DNA of 64,000 nt, taken from NCBI RefSeq assembly GCF_019970045.1, contig NZ_JAHXYI010000003.1:310001-374000 (forward strand), given 5' to 3'. The DNA comes from Chryseobacterium sp. GVT01B. Its GTDB lineage: Bacteria > Bacteroidota > Bacteroidia > Flavobacteriales > Weeksellaceae. Below are positions 25,158-34,936 of the stretch, piece by piece (within the stretch, counting starts at the first letter, position 1; each line of letters opens with the position of its first letter). A program made the position numbers and the translations under genes. The notes beneath the pieces are model-generated. The model saw only the letters and a program-made list of their open reading frames with translations, was not told where the DNA came from and ran no database searches.

Positions 25158-26495
25158 TTAAGACACTTTTTTCTTACTTATTTTCTTTACAGGTTTATGA
25201 ACCTCTTTCTCTGCCTTTATTCTTTTTAATAAAACTGAAGCTGGTTCATAATCTGGTTCTGCTTTACAAGCTCTTAATTCTTCTTCAGTAAGTAAACTTC
25301 CTTCAAAAGCTTTTTTCAGAATGCTTTGGCGTAAAGCTTCTGCCTGATCCAAACTATTTTTGATTTGTTTTTCTACTGCATCACAAATTGATAAACGGGA
25401 CTCTATTTCTTTGACGATTTGTTGTTGGTTTTCTAATAATAATGGAATAGGAACTAAATATTCACGCATGGTTTTCAATCCTACATTTTTAATTGTACTT
25501 CCTGTGGCATTTTTCAATGCATAATTTAAGAATTCTGTCGTTTTTAAATGATAATGAATATATTTTTTATCTATATCCTCTAATAGATTTATATAACAAG
25601 CGCTTTTTCCTAAAATAATAGGTTCATTATTATAAAAAGCAGTATTACCAATAGTACCATTGATAGAAACAAAAACTGTAAGGTTATTTAATCCCTTTTT
25701 GTATTTCAAATATTCGGTCTCATTTACTTTTTTTGTTTCTGGCTTAATAATGATTACCCCATCATTTAAATTATTACCGTTTATAAAATAATATTTTCCA
25801 TCTATGTCATATTTTGGTGTTCCATGCAATCCATCTCCAATAGTACTTGAAATTTCACTAAATTTTTTTCTTATAATCTTAGTATTTGTTAATTCTCCTT
25901 CAAAAGCTTTTTTCAAAACAGCTTGTCTATAGATTTTCTGTTGTTCTTGAGATTTTTTTAAATCTGCAATACCAGCATCTAAAGAGGAAAACAAAGTTTC
26001 TATTTTTTTGACAATTGCTCTTTGTTCAGGAAGTGGTGGGAGTGGAAATTTAAACTTGCAAAAATCCTTTGCAGCTAAATTAGGTTGTGCCGTTCCATTA
26101 TCAAAAATACTTATTTGATATTTAACGCTAGGTGATCCCAAATAATAATAAAGAAAAAGATTATTTATATGTAAGTTTCTAATAATCATTAAAGAGGAGG
26201 AAATTGCACCTTTAGATTCCAAATTAAAAATAGCATATTTGCCTAAGCTCCCTCTTATACAATATATAATGTCATTTTTTAATAACAATCCACTTCTCAA
26301 TAATTCAAACCTTTCTTGTGAAATATAGTTAAGAGTTTCAATGTTTAAAGAATTCTTTTCAGTAATATTACCGGCACTTATAAATGGGATTCCATATTTT
26401 GTATAGTGTGCACGTGATGGATAGTTTTTACCTCTATCTCCATTCAATATTTGTGCTATGTCAATTATCTTACACTCTGCCCAATCTTCTTTCAT
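25158..26495 (-). CDS. hsdS: type I specificity subunit HsdS
   Basis: The 445-aa protein has two target recognition domains (about 1-165 and 205-370), each followed by a conserved helical spacer: PLPPLPEQRAIVKKIETLFSSLD with AVLKKAFEGELT, and ENQQQIVKEIESRLS with SILKKAFEGSLL. The repeated KKAFEG block marks the half-repeat structure. The C-terminus is Lys-rich. The start overlaps the hsdR stop by one base (TAATG). Recognition sequence unknown. The first domain holds several low-complexity Ile/Asn stretches and AT-rich codons, consistent with the usual exchange of this variable region. Confidence 0.95.
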   Translation of the reverse strand: MKEDWAECKIIDIAQILNGDRGKNYPSRAHYTKYGIPFISAGNITEKNSLNIETLNYISQERFELLRSGLLLKNDIIYCIRGSLGKYAIFNLESKGAISSSLMIIRNLHINNLFLYYYLGSPSVKYQISIFDNGTAQPNLAAKDFCKFKFPLPPLPEQRAIVKKIETLFSSLDAGIADLKKSQEQQKIYRQAVLKKAFEGELTNTKIIRKKFSEISSTIGDGLHGTPKYDIDGKYYFINGNNLNDGVIIIKPETKKVNETEYLKYKKGLNNLTVFVSINGTIGNTAFYNNEPIILGKSACYINLLEDIDKKYIHYHLKTTEFLNYALKNATGSTIKNVGLKTMREYLVPIPLLLENQQQIVKEIESRLSICDAVEKQIKNSLDQAEALRQSILKKAFEGSLLTEEELRACKAEPDYEPASVLLKRIKAEKEVHKPVKKISKKKVS

Positions 26496-29302
26496 TATGC
26501 TGCTAAAGCTTCATTTAATTCATTAATAATAGTCTGCATATCGTTGCCAAATAATTGATACATTTTACCACGCCCACCTTGTACATCAAATGGTGTATAG
26601 TCTAAATCATCTAATTCCAGATGATAAGAGCTAATAATATGATCTTTAATCATCCTTAACCACTCCATTTGTTCAGATGAAAACCTATTATGTTGTCCGG
26701 CATTTTGAGCAAATATCCATTGCTTAAAATTGTCATCTACTGTTTTATCATATGGTTTTAGAACATCATCTATTCCACAGATTTTCCGTAATAATGAGAC
26801 TAAAGCTGTTAATTCATCTTTAGGAGCATGAGTGGTCGTTGCTCCAATATTTTTATAAGCATCCCAGATATGCAGGGGTGCAAATATCGGTTTTTCCAGT
26901 CGTATTTTCTCCATAAGATCTTTCAACATTTTGAAAGTTATTTCTTTTCTTCGAAATGGCTGATCAAAATAAATACTTAATGCGGTGATTTCGTTTTTAT
27001 TAGTTCGCAGATATTCTTCAAAATTATTAATTAAACTTTCAGCTTTATCAACTGTTGTTGTATCCCATTCTGAAGTTAGTACAGTGTCAATATTGATATG
27101 ATCAATAATTTGGTCGTGTTGTTTTCTTACATTATCAATATATTCATTCAACGGACCGTTAAATGATAATGAAGCTTTTCTGATCAAAGCTTCGTGGGCT
27201 TCTGCTTTTGCTCTTTCTATTTTTTCCGGTGTGCGTTCCTGTATAGGAATAACCTGTAATAGTTTTTGGGCATTTTCTTCTATTTTATCAATATCAAAAG
27301 CTTCAATTAACTCACGGATAATCTGCAGTAATGCTTTGCCTCCGGAAAGCTCAATAATATGTTCTTTTTCCTTTTCACTCAATTGTTTATCTAAGCGAAT
27401 AAGTCGATTGGCCAAAGACAGAAATACATCTTCATCTGAAATTCCCATAGTAACTGCCCCCAACAATTCTTTCATTGAGACTGAAGGTTTACGTTCTAAC
27501 GGTCGACTATCTGTTTTCTTAGATTTAGTAGCTCCCACAGCATCTACAATAACGAAATGATTTTTTACACGAGCTGTTTTACTTACCAATTGTAATTTAT
27601 CATCATTAATAGTTCGTGTACCACGTCCTTTCATTTGTTCAAAATAATTGACACTTTTCACATCACGCATGAAGAGCAATACTTCTAATGGCTTTACATC
27701 TGTTCCTGTTGCGATCATATCTACTGTAACTGCTATACGAGGATAGTAATCATTACGAAAACGATTTAATAAAGATTTTGGATCTTCATCAATTTTATAA
27801 GTTACTTTTTTACAGAAATCATTGCCCTCCCCAAATTCTTCCCGCACAATATTAATGATATCGTCTGCATGGGAATCTGTTTTGGCAAATATTAAAGTTT
27901 TTGGTACTTCATATTCATCATTCTGCCAACGATCGGGGTATATCTTGGTTTCTAAAGCCTGCTTAAACTCTTTAATGATTGTACGGATTTGTGATACATT
28001 TACTACAGCTTTATCCAGATCATTACGCAGATATTCTGTATCTTCATCTTCTTGTTGCCAACGTTTAGCTCGGGAAAGTTTATCTCTTCTGTCCACAAAC
28101 CATCCTGATTCTATAAGACCTCCTTTCTTGGAGATTTCTGTTTCAATAGAATAAATTTCGTAAGGAACATTCACGCCATCAATTACAGACTCTTCGTAAG
28201 TATATTCACTTACTACATTTTGATTGAAGAAACCAAAAGTACGTTTATCTGGAGTAGCTGTCAACCCAATCAAAAAGGCATCAAAATAATCTAAAACTTG
28301 TTTCCATAGGTTATAAATGGAACGGTGACACTCATCAATGACAATAAAATCAAATTGTTCAATGGGTACTTTTTCATTATAAGAAACAGGAACAGCTTTT
28401 TTTTCAGCCAGCTTTTGTTGAAGCCAGGACGATTGTTCAATAGGACTATTTTCTTCTTCGCTTTCATCCATTTCCTCACCTTTCAAAATAGAATACATTC
28501 TTTGAATAGTGGAAATACATATCTGGCTATCTGGTGCGATATAACTTGAGCTTAATCGTTGTACATTGTATAGCTCTGTAAATTTACGATTATCATCACT
28601 TGGCTGAAAAGCCATGAATTCTTGCTCCGCCTGTTCTCCAAGGTTTTTAGTATCAACTAAAAATAAGATACGTTTTGCTTTTGCAAACTTAAGTAAGCGG
28701 TAAATAAATGTTGCTGCCGTAAATGTTTTACCAGCTCCGGTTGCCATTTGTACTAAAGCTTTAGGCTTATTTTGTCTAAATGATTTTTCTAAATTATTTA
28801 TGGCAACAATCTGAGCAGGACGTAATCCTGTTTCTTCTAACGTCGGTATATCGTTGAAGCGTCCTCGTAATGTTTTTCCCTTTTTGTACCATTCCATTAA
28901 CATTTCAGGTTGATGAAAATGAAACAATTCCCGGCTACGTGGATTGGGATCACGATAATCTGTAAAACGAGTGATTACACCAGTACTTTCATATGCAAAA
29001 GGAATTACTTCTGTACTTTTAAAAAATTTAAGTTGAGCTTGCGCATAATTCTTTGATTGTTCTTCAACTGTTGTTAACCTAAACCCTTCTTCTTCCTTTT
29101 TGGCTTCAATGATACCAATAGGCTTTTGATCCACAAATAAAACATAATCAGCAGGACCTACCGAAGTCTGATATTCACGAACAGCAATACCTTTTGCAGC
29201 ATTAAAATTTATTTGGTTTTTAGATTGTACAGCCCATCCTGCCTGACGAAGCATTTCGTCTATACGATCACGAGCAATTTGTTCAGGGTTTTGATTAAAC
29301 AT
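26495..29302 (-). CDS. hsdR: type I restriction endonuclease subunit HsdR (EcoEI-like)
   Basis: The 935-aa protein has an N-terminal nuclease domain with GPADYVLFVDQKPIGIIEAK (the PD-ExK site), an SF2 helicase core with Walker A QMATGAGKTFTAA (about 190), the DEAD-type box IDECHRS (about 324) and motif VI QMKGRGTR, and a long C-terminal domain like that of EcoEI-type R subunits. It translocates and cleaves unmodified DNA in complex with HsdM/HsdS. It is the first gene of the operon; no clear promoter box was seen upstream. Confidence 0.95.
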   Translation of the reverse strand: MFNQNPEQIARDRIDEMLRQAGWAVQSKNQINFNAAKGIAVREYQTSVGPADYVLFVDQKPIGIIEAKKEEEGFRLTTVEEQSKNYAQAQLKFFKSTEVIPFAYESTGVITRFTDYRDPNPRSRELFHFHQPEMLMEWYKKGKTLRGRFNDIPTLEETGLRPAQIVAINNLEKSFRQNKPKALVQMATGAGKTFTAATFIYRLLKFAKAKRILFLVDTKNLGEQAEQEFMAFQPSDDNRKFTELYNVQRLSSSYIAPDSQICISTIQRMYSILKGEEMDESEEENSPIEQSSWLQQKLAEKKAVPVSYNEKVPIEQFDFIVIDECHRSIYNLWKQVLDYFDAFLIGLTATPDKRTFGFFNQNVVSEYTYEESVIDGVNVPYEIYSIETEISKKGGLIESGWFVDRRDKLSRAKRWQQEDEDTEYLRNDLDKAVVNVSQIRTIIKEFKQALETKIYPDRWQNDEYEVPKTLIFAKTDSHADDIINIVREEFGEGNDFCKKVTYKIDEDPKSLLNRFRNDYYPRIAVTVDMIATGTDVKPLEVLLFMRDVKSVNYFEQMKGRGTRTINDDKLQLVSKTARVKNHFVIVDAVGATKSKKTDSRPLERKPSVSMKELLGAVTMGISDEDVFLSLANRLIRLDKQLSEKEKEHIIELSGGKALLQIIRELIEAFDIDKIEENAQKLLQVIPIQERTPEKIERAKAEAHEALIRKASLSFNGPLNEYIDNVRKQHDQIIDHINIDTVLTSEWDTTTVDKAESLINNFEEYLRTNKNEITALSIYFDQPFRRKEITFKMLKDLMEKIRLEKPIFAPLHIWDAYKNIGATTTHAPKDELTALVSLLRKICGIDDVLKPYDKTVDDNFKQWIFAQNAGQHNRFSSEQMEWLRMIKDHIISSYHLELDDLDYTPFDVQGGRGKMYQLFGNDMQTIINELNEALAA

Positions 29303-29393
29303 TTGGTCTTCTTAGTTTAAGAGGTAAATATAAGGAAACCTCAATAAGAAAGCCAAATGAAGCCTTAAACTATTGTAAAGAGTTCAAATGAAT

Positions 29394-29930
29394 TTATGTT
29401 ACAATCTTAATCCTCCTACACATCCACCTCCTCAATCTCCACACCGGCAAATACACAAACACAACAGACAAAATCCCAGCCAATACACCCACGACCACGG
29501 CCATTGCCGTAGCATCCAGCTTATAATCCTTTGAGAAATTATACTGTCCTATAAAGAGTAGGGAGAGTACTAATGAACCTGTAATTAAGCCATGTAATAT
29601 GCTTAGTTTGGTCATTAACTTTTTAATATTCAGCTGTTCGTCTACGGTAAATTCTATGGCTTCCTGGCTGGCGGCATCGGTTACTCTTTTGATGATATCA
29701 ATGGTAAGGACTACAGGAAGGAAGATGGCCATCGGAAGGGTAAGGCGGGCCAGGTTTTGTGTTCCTGAGAAAAAATGGGTGTAACCTAATTCTTTGAAGC
29801 TGGCATAGGCGATGATGAAATTAAAAAATACATTCGGAAGGACATAGTAAATTGTACGCTTAATGAGAAAGCGTTTCAGGGTGGTTTTCTTGATGGGTTT
29901 TGGCTTCGGAGGCTTTATTTTAAATTTCAT
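29394..29930 (-). CDS. small membrane protein at the end of the biosynthetic operon
   Basis: The 178-aa protein begins with a Lys/Pro-rich cytoplasmic stretch (MKFKIKPPKPKPIKKTTLKR) followed by four hydrophobic segments (about 28-48, 63-84, 110-128, 142-165) and a basic tail (RLRRWMCRRIK). No family was recognised. Its ATG overlaps the stop of the preceding acyltransferase by four bases, so it belongs to the operon. It may take part in localisation or export of the lipid product; this is inference from position. Confidence 0.75.
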   Translation of the reverse strand: MKFKIKPPKPKPIKKTTLKRFLIKRTIYYVLPNVFFNFIIAYASFKELGYTHFFSGTQNLARLTLPMAIFLPVVLTIDIIKRVTDAASQEAIEFTVDEQLNIKKLMTKLSILHGLITGSLVLSLLFIGQYNFSKDYKLDATAMAVVVGVLAGILSVVFVYLPVWRLRRWMCRRIKIVT

Positions 29931-31180
29931 ACAGAGGTGGTCAATAGCTCGATGGCTTTATCTTTTATCAGATGGGCTTCTTCTTTGGGAAGAAAATTTT
30001 CATTGGACATGAAGGTGAAGTCCATCTGCTGGTTGTACGTACTGGCAACTAAAGTATTGGAGTTCAGCCATGGGAAAGCCACGGTAGGACTGAACACGGT
30101 TTCCAGGTTGAAATTGGTGTAATCATTCGGGATATTCACCTTTCCCATATTGGATAAGGTCACATCATGTCCGCCTTCGCTGGATTTCAGCATCCTGATC
30201 ATACGGCTCACAACAGGGTGCATACGTTCTCCCATCCAAAGAAGTTCACGGGCTTCGAGCTTACTGATTTTCTCAATAAGGTCTTTTTTGATTTGCTTGG
30301 CATTGTCCATCACACCCTTGCTGTCTTTCCTGATGGAAAGCTCTACCGTTGGGGCGAAAGCAAACAAATGATCTTCCTTGATTTCGGGAATGAAATGTCG
30401 TACATCTACGGGACTGATCACCTTACCTTTCGCACGGTCTCCCTGAATATCACGGAAGGCCTGCATCACGGAAGAACACAGCAAAGCATGGACGGAAATT
30501 CCGTTGGCTTTACATTTTTCAGTGATCAGTTTGGTATCCTCCGGAGTCATTTTCCAGTGGATGGCATAACTTTTTCCAAGGTTTCTCTTTTTGCTTTTTC
30601 GCTGGATAGAAAAGAATATTCTGGCGAACAGGAGATAAAGACCGGCCTTGTATTTTTTAATTCCTGTATTAAAATCGGAAGGGAGAAAATCATCTACCGA
30701 TTCAAAAGCAACATAAGGAATTAACGGGGAATAAGGATTGTCCAGCAAACTCAGAAGTTCACGCATCAGGGTCACTCCGGTGGTTCCGTCTGAAATACAG
30801 TGAGGCATGATCCAGAGGATTTCGGAAGTATCCTGACCTTTCACCCATACTACTTCGGCCAGAGGCTTTTTGGGTTGGTCAAACAGTTTGAACCATCCTT
30901 TTTCGGATTCTTTAAACCAGTCATCGTCTGTTTTTCGTTCTACAATACGGAGTGGAATAGGTTCAATATCTTTCTGTCCCATAAAATAAGGATACCGCCC
31001 GACCTTGTGATCAACGATAGCCCTCAGCATAGGATGTTTCTGCTGGATTTTGATCAGAGCTGTTTTAAAAGTTTCCTCAGAAACCTGCCCTTTGATCTTT
31101 GCGGTATAAATACAGTTTAAAGGCGTTTCAGGATCTACATACATGATCCTTTCCACCATCATTAAAGGTCTTTTGATCAT
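29927..31180 (-). CDS. condensation/PapA-like acyltransferase 2
   Basis: The 417-aa protein belongs to the BAHD/condensation-domain-like superfamily. It has a conserved HxxxDG active site in IMPHCISDGTTGVTL, an N-terminal lobe opening PLMMVERIMYVDPETPLN, and a C-terminal lobe with VSPVDVRHFIPE and TLSNMGKVNIP. Relatives transfer an acyl group to an alcohol (PapA-type, alcohol acetyltransferases). It overlaps the homologous preceding gene by four bases. The pair probably acylates sugar or chain hydroxyls of the operon's product. Confidence 0.85.
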   Translation of the reverse strand: MIKRPLMMVERIMYVDPETPLNCIYTAKIKGQVSEETFKTALIKIQQKHPMLRAIVDHKVGRYPYFMGQKDIEPIPLRIVERKTDDDWFKESEKGWFKLFDQPKKPLAEVVWVKGQDTSEILWIMPHCISDGTTGVTLMRELLSLLDNPYSPLIPYVAFESVDDFLPSDFNTGIKKYKAGLYLLFARIFFSIQRKSKKRNLGKSYAIHWKMTPEDTKLITEKCKANGISVHALLCSSVMQAFRDIQGDRAKGKVISPVDVRHFIPEIKEDHLFAFAPTVELSIRKDSKGVMDNAKQIKKDLIEKISKLEARELLWMGERMHPVVSRMIRMLKSSEGGHDVTLSNMGKVNIPNDYTNFNLETVFSPTVAFPWLNSNTLVASTYNQQMDFTFMSNENFLPKEEAHLIKDKAIELLTTSV

Positions 31181-32448
31181 GATACTGCCATTTGTTTTAG
31201 TTGTGAATGAATGGTCTGCATAACTTCGTCACGTACTGCCATAGCATCAGTATACGGTAAATAGCCTTCGCTTCCCATGAATGAAAAATCCATTTTTCCA
31301 CGGTAGGTAGAAACCACCAGGGTAGTGGTATTCCCTAGAGGACCAATGACAGAAGGGCTGAAGATAGTCTCTATCGTAAATTCTTTGTACTCGTGAGGGA
31401 TCTGAATACGGCCCAGATTGGAAAACATACAGTCGTTGGATGACTTTCCGTTCTTTAGCAATTTGGTGAAATTATTCAGCGCATGATGTCCGGATTCCAT
31501 AACCATCATGGTGAGGTAAGGATTCAGCTTTGAGGTCTTCTGTTCCACAGATTTCTGCATGACACGGAGATTGTCTGTAAAGCTTAGCTTTTCATCAGCA
31601 GAAACCACAATCATCAGCCCGAAAGCAAAAATATGGTCTTCTTTGATCTGTTGGGCAAAACGCCTGATGTCTACCGGGCAGGAAACTTTATTGAAGGATT
31701 TTTCTCCTCTTACTTTTTTAAATGCCTGCAATACCGCTGCACTCAAAAATGTGTTCACTGTTACCCCCTGGGATTTACAGTAAGCGATAAGTTCCTTGCT
31801 TACCGTTTCATCCAGCTTCCAGTTGATCAGGTAATCACTCTGTCTTTCCACAGCTTTTTTGCCTACCGGAATCCATTTGATGGCAGTAGCCGCCAGTCTT
31901 CCGATAAATTTAGCTTTCAGTTTCTGTCTGCGGCTGTTCAGAATATTGGGAGGAACCACATCTTCGATTCCTAAGATCGGGTTTTCTGTCCCGATATCGA
32001 CAGCCGGATTGTCCAGTACTACCAGGAACTCTTTTAAAAAGGCCATTGCAGAGCCACCATCGCATAAACAATGGTGAAATGCAAACAGCATATCGGAAAC
32101 TTCTTCCCCCTTGATCCAGATAAACCGGATCAGGGGTAATTTTTCGTAATTAAAAGTGGTGTTCCATTCTTTCCTGGATTCTTCCTGCCACTGATCTTCA
32201 TTTTGTCTGGTGACGATTCTTACAGGAATGGAAACGGGTTGTTCCGGAACATTGAACCACGGAATATTTTTTTCATCATGACTGATCAATGCTCTCAGCC
32301 ATGGGTGTTTATTTTGAATTTTGGCTAAAGCCTGCTGGATCTCTTTTAAGGTAAAAGTCCCTCTCAGTCTGAACGGAATGACCGCGTTAAAAGGTTCTGT
32401 TCCGTCTCCCAGTAACATGCGCTCACCAAATAGCAATCTTCTTTTCAT
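31177..32448 (-). CDS. condensation/PapA-like acyltransferase 1
   Basis: The 423-aa paralogue of the next gene has the active-site motif AFHHCLCDGGSAMAF (HHxxxDG), SCPVDIRRFAQQ and FSNLGRIQIP at equivalent places. The two evidently arose by duplication but now differ over most of their length, so they likely use different acceptors or donors. It follows the tandem glycosyltransferase after 85 bases, the largest gap in the operon, in which an internal promoter is possible but none was recognised. Confidence 0.85.
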   Translation of the reverse strand: MKRRLLFGERMLLGDGTEPFNAVIPFRLRGTFTLKEIQQALAKIQNKHPWLRALISHDEKNIPWFNVPEQPVSIPVRIVTRQNEDQWQEESRKEWNTTFNYEKLPLIRFIWIKGEEVSDMLFAFHHCLCDGGSAMAFLKEFLVVLDNPAVDIGTENPILGIEDVVPPNILNSRRQKLKAKFIGRLAATAIKWIPVGKKAVERQSDYLINWKLDETVSKELIAYCKSQGVTVNTFLSAAVLQAFKKVRGEKSFNKVSCPVDIRRFAQQIKEDHIFAFGLMIVVSADEKLSFTDNLRVMQKSVEQKTSKLNPYLTMMVMESGHHALNNFTKLLKNGKSSNDCMFSNLGRIQIPHEYKEFTIETIFSPSVIGPLGNTTTLVVSTYRGKMDFSFMGSEGYLPYTDAMAVRDEVMQTIHSQLKQMAVS

Positions 32449-32533
32449 ATGCTGATATCTGTCTTTTGTAAGGCCTTATGAATCCTTATGTTTTCATCTG
32501 CCTTTGTGTTTATAAATCATTGTGATTTCATCA

Positions 32534-34936
32534 TTATACAGAAGCTAATGTTGAATGTTCCTGTACAAAATTTTCTAATAATTCTACTGCTTTATCGTTA
32601 CCGCCGGCAAGGGTAAATGTATTTCTGACTTCCTGAGCAGCGGTTCTGTATTTTGGATTTTCCAACAATTCAAAAACGGTTTCACGAAGGGCATCTACAC
32701 GTAGTCTCTTGTACCGGATGCTGATTCCGCAGCCTGCCTGTTCGATCAGTTTTGCAATATGGAAATGATCGTAAGCAATAGGTGTGATCAGCATCGGTAA
32801 TCCGTTACGGAAAGTATCGTTTACCGTATTGAAACCACCGTGGCAGATTACCATGTCCATTTGCTGCATTACTGCAGATTGAGGAACAAAGCTGTTCACG
32901 ATAAAATTGTCCGGCCATTCTTCAAAGATTTCAGGTGGAGTAGCGGCAATCACTGTTACCGGCTGGTCTTTGAATGCAGCGATAATTTTTTCAAAGAAAG
33001 CTTTTCTGATATCTACGAGCAGCGTTCCCAATGATACGAAAATCTTTGGAGTGGTAGAAGCGTTCAGTTTATCCCAGTCAAATGGAGCATCGTTTGGACG
33101 GCCTTTTACCGGACCTACAAATTTCATATGAGACGGAACGGTTTCAAAACCAGCGAAAGCCTGAGATGTAAACACCATATTCAGCTTGTGAGAATGGATG
33201 TAAATTCCTTCCTCATGAATTCCCACTTCTTTCTGCAGGTCTTTGATGAGGTTTTGCTGCCATTCCCAGATTTTTGGCGCACTTTTTTCCGTGTCTCCCA
33301 TCACATCCGGCGGAACCGGAGTTGTGGTTACACAAGGAATATTGTGTTTGTGGGCGAAAAGAGCCCCTCCGAAAGTGATACAGTCGTTCACGATCACATC
33401 CGGCATCCAGCTTTCTGTCAGTCTGGTTAATCCCGGCATCATCATTTTAGCGAAAGGAACATAGGTTTCTTCCAGTGCAAGTTTCATCACTTCAGGTCCG
33501 GAACAGGCCGGGCCGTCATCCTGTCTTTTTAAAATACGGGCAATTTCCTCCTGATATGGGATAAGATCTTCTTCAGGGTAGAAATAAGAACCGCCTTCAG
33601 GAATATGTTTACTGTCTAAAGGCGTAATTCCGAACCATTTTACTTCGTGTCCGCGGGCAATCAGACTCGCTCCCACGCTTAAAGTAGGGCTCACATGTCC
33701 GAAAAACGGAGGAACAACGAATAAAAACTTAGACGGTTTTTCAGGTTTTGAAGCCTTTGATATAGCCTGTTCCAATAGATTAGCTGCTGTAGGTGCACCT
33801 CCTGCTTCCACAAAAGATTGCCCTACCTTCTGGGCTGCTTCACGATAGCTTGGATTATTTAAAATCTGTTGTACCGCTTCTCTCAGGTGATTGGCTTTAA
33901 ATCTGTTAAAATTAAGACGCTCACCCGCTTCTGTACGAACCACACGTCCCGCAACATGCGACTGGTCATACGCAATCGGGATCACAACCAAAGGAATTCC
34001 GTTTGATAAGGTTTCAGATACGGTATTATGACCACCATGGCAAACTACACCGTCAAGATGAGGTAACAGATCCAGCTGAGGAACTTGTTGATAGACCATG
34101 AAGTTTTCCGGCCACTGCTCGAAAAGCTGTGGATCAGAAACGACTACAACGGTTAAGTTTTCATCTTTAAAGGCATCAATGACCTTCTGGAAGAATGCTT
34201 TTTTATGATCATGATCGAAGGTAGTCCCAATGCTTATCAGGATCTTTTTGTTGGTAGCATTTTTCAATCTGTCCCAATCGAACTCACAAGAAAGACGACG
34301 TTCTGTAAGAACGGGACCTGTGAATTTATATTGAGGTGCCAGATCTTCCATGTCACCAAAGAAATACTTGGAGGTCAGAACGAGTGTCAGAAGGTCTGAA
34401 GTTGCTAGAGAACGTTCTTCATTGATTCCTAATTCTTTCTGTAGTGCTACAATCTGATTCACTTCCCATTCGTGTACTTTAGGCAGCTCATTCATGATTT
34501 TAATGGCAGCCGGAGCGGTAACGGAAGTGGCATAAGGAATTCCCAGCATTTTCGCAGCAACCGGGGCTGCAAATAACTGATGATCCCCGATAACCAAATC
34601 AGGCTGATATGTTTTCAGTAAAGCAATAACTCCATTATAGCAATGTCTGTTCAGCGGGATAAGAACATCTTCGTACAGGAACTTAACGCTGTCTATACCA
34701 TACACTACTTTTTTGGAAATAATATCAAGATACTGTTCACTTTCTTTTTTTTCTTCGTCAGTCTGATCATATTGGATCAGTAATAATTTTCCTCCTTCGG
34801 GAAGTTTAGCCTCTAAAGTAGGGTCAAGGCTGATCCAGGCTACTTCATGTCCTCTCTCCAGCAGGGTAGCACCGATGCTTAAGGTAGGATTGACATGTCC
34901 TGTCAAGGGTGGAACTATAAATGCAAATTTAGCCAT
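32534..34936 (-). CDS. fused tandem glycosyltransferase (two MGT/GT1-like modules)
   Basis: The 800-aa protein has two head-to-tail glycosyltransferases of the macrolide/UGT type, module 1 about 1-395 and module 2 about 398-800. Each starts with a matching motif (FAFIVPPLTGHVNPTLSIGA; FLFVVPPFFGHVSPTLSVGA) and has its own nucleotide-sugar site (CHGGHNTVSETLSNGIP about 302; CHGGFNTVNDTFRNGLP about 699). GT1 enzymes of this group normally are single modules of about 400 aa. Two intact donor sites suggest addition of two sugars, or one catalytic and one accessory module. Its start overlaps the hydrolase stop by eight bases. Confidence 0.92.
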   Translation of the reverse strand: MAKFAFIVPPLTGHVNPTLSIGATLLERGHEVAWISLDPTLEAKLPEGGKLLLIQYDQTDEEKKESEQYLDIISKKVVYGIDSVKFLYEDVLIPLNRHCYNGVIALLKTYQPDLVIGDHQLFAAPVAAKMLGIPYATSVTAPAAIKIMNELPKVHEWEVNQIVALQKELGINEERSLATSDLLTLVLTSKYFFGDMEDLAPQYKFTGPVLTERRLSCEFDWDRLKNATNKKILISIGTTFDHDHKKAFFQKVIDAFKDENLTVVVVSDPQLFEQWPENFMVYQQVPQLDLLPHLDGVVCHGGHNTVSETLSNGIPLVVIPIAYDQSHVAGRVVRTEAGERLNFNRFKANHLREAVQQILNNPSYREAAQKVGQSFVEAGGAPTAANLLEQAISKASKPEKPSKFLFVVPPFFGHVSPTLSVGASLIARGHEVKWFGITPLDSKHIPEGGSYFYPEEDLIPYQEEIARILKRQDDGPACSGPEVMKLALEETYVPFAKMMMPGLTRLTESWMPDVIVNDCITFGGALFAHKHNIPCVTTTPVPPDVMGDTEKSAPKIWEWQQNLIKDLQKEVGIHEEGIYIHSHKLNMVFTSQAFAGFETVPSHMKFVGPVKGRPNDAPFDWDKLNASTTPKIFVSLGTLLVDIRKAFFEKIIAAFKDQPVTVIAATPPEIFEEWPDNFIVNSFVPQSAVMQQMDMVICHGGFNTVNDTFRNGLPMLITPIAYDHFHIAKLIEQAGCGISIRYKRLRVDALRETVFELLENPKYRTAAQEVRNTFTLAGGNDKAVELLENFVQEHSTLASV

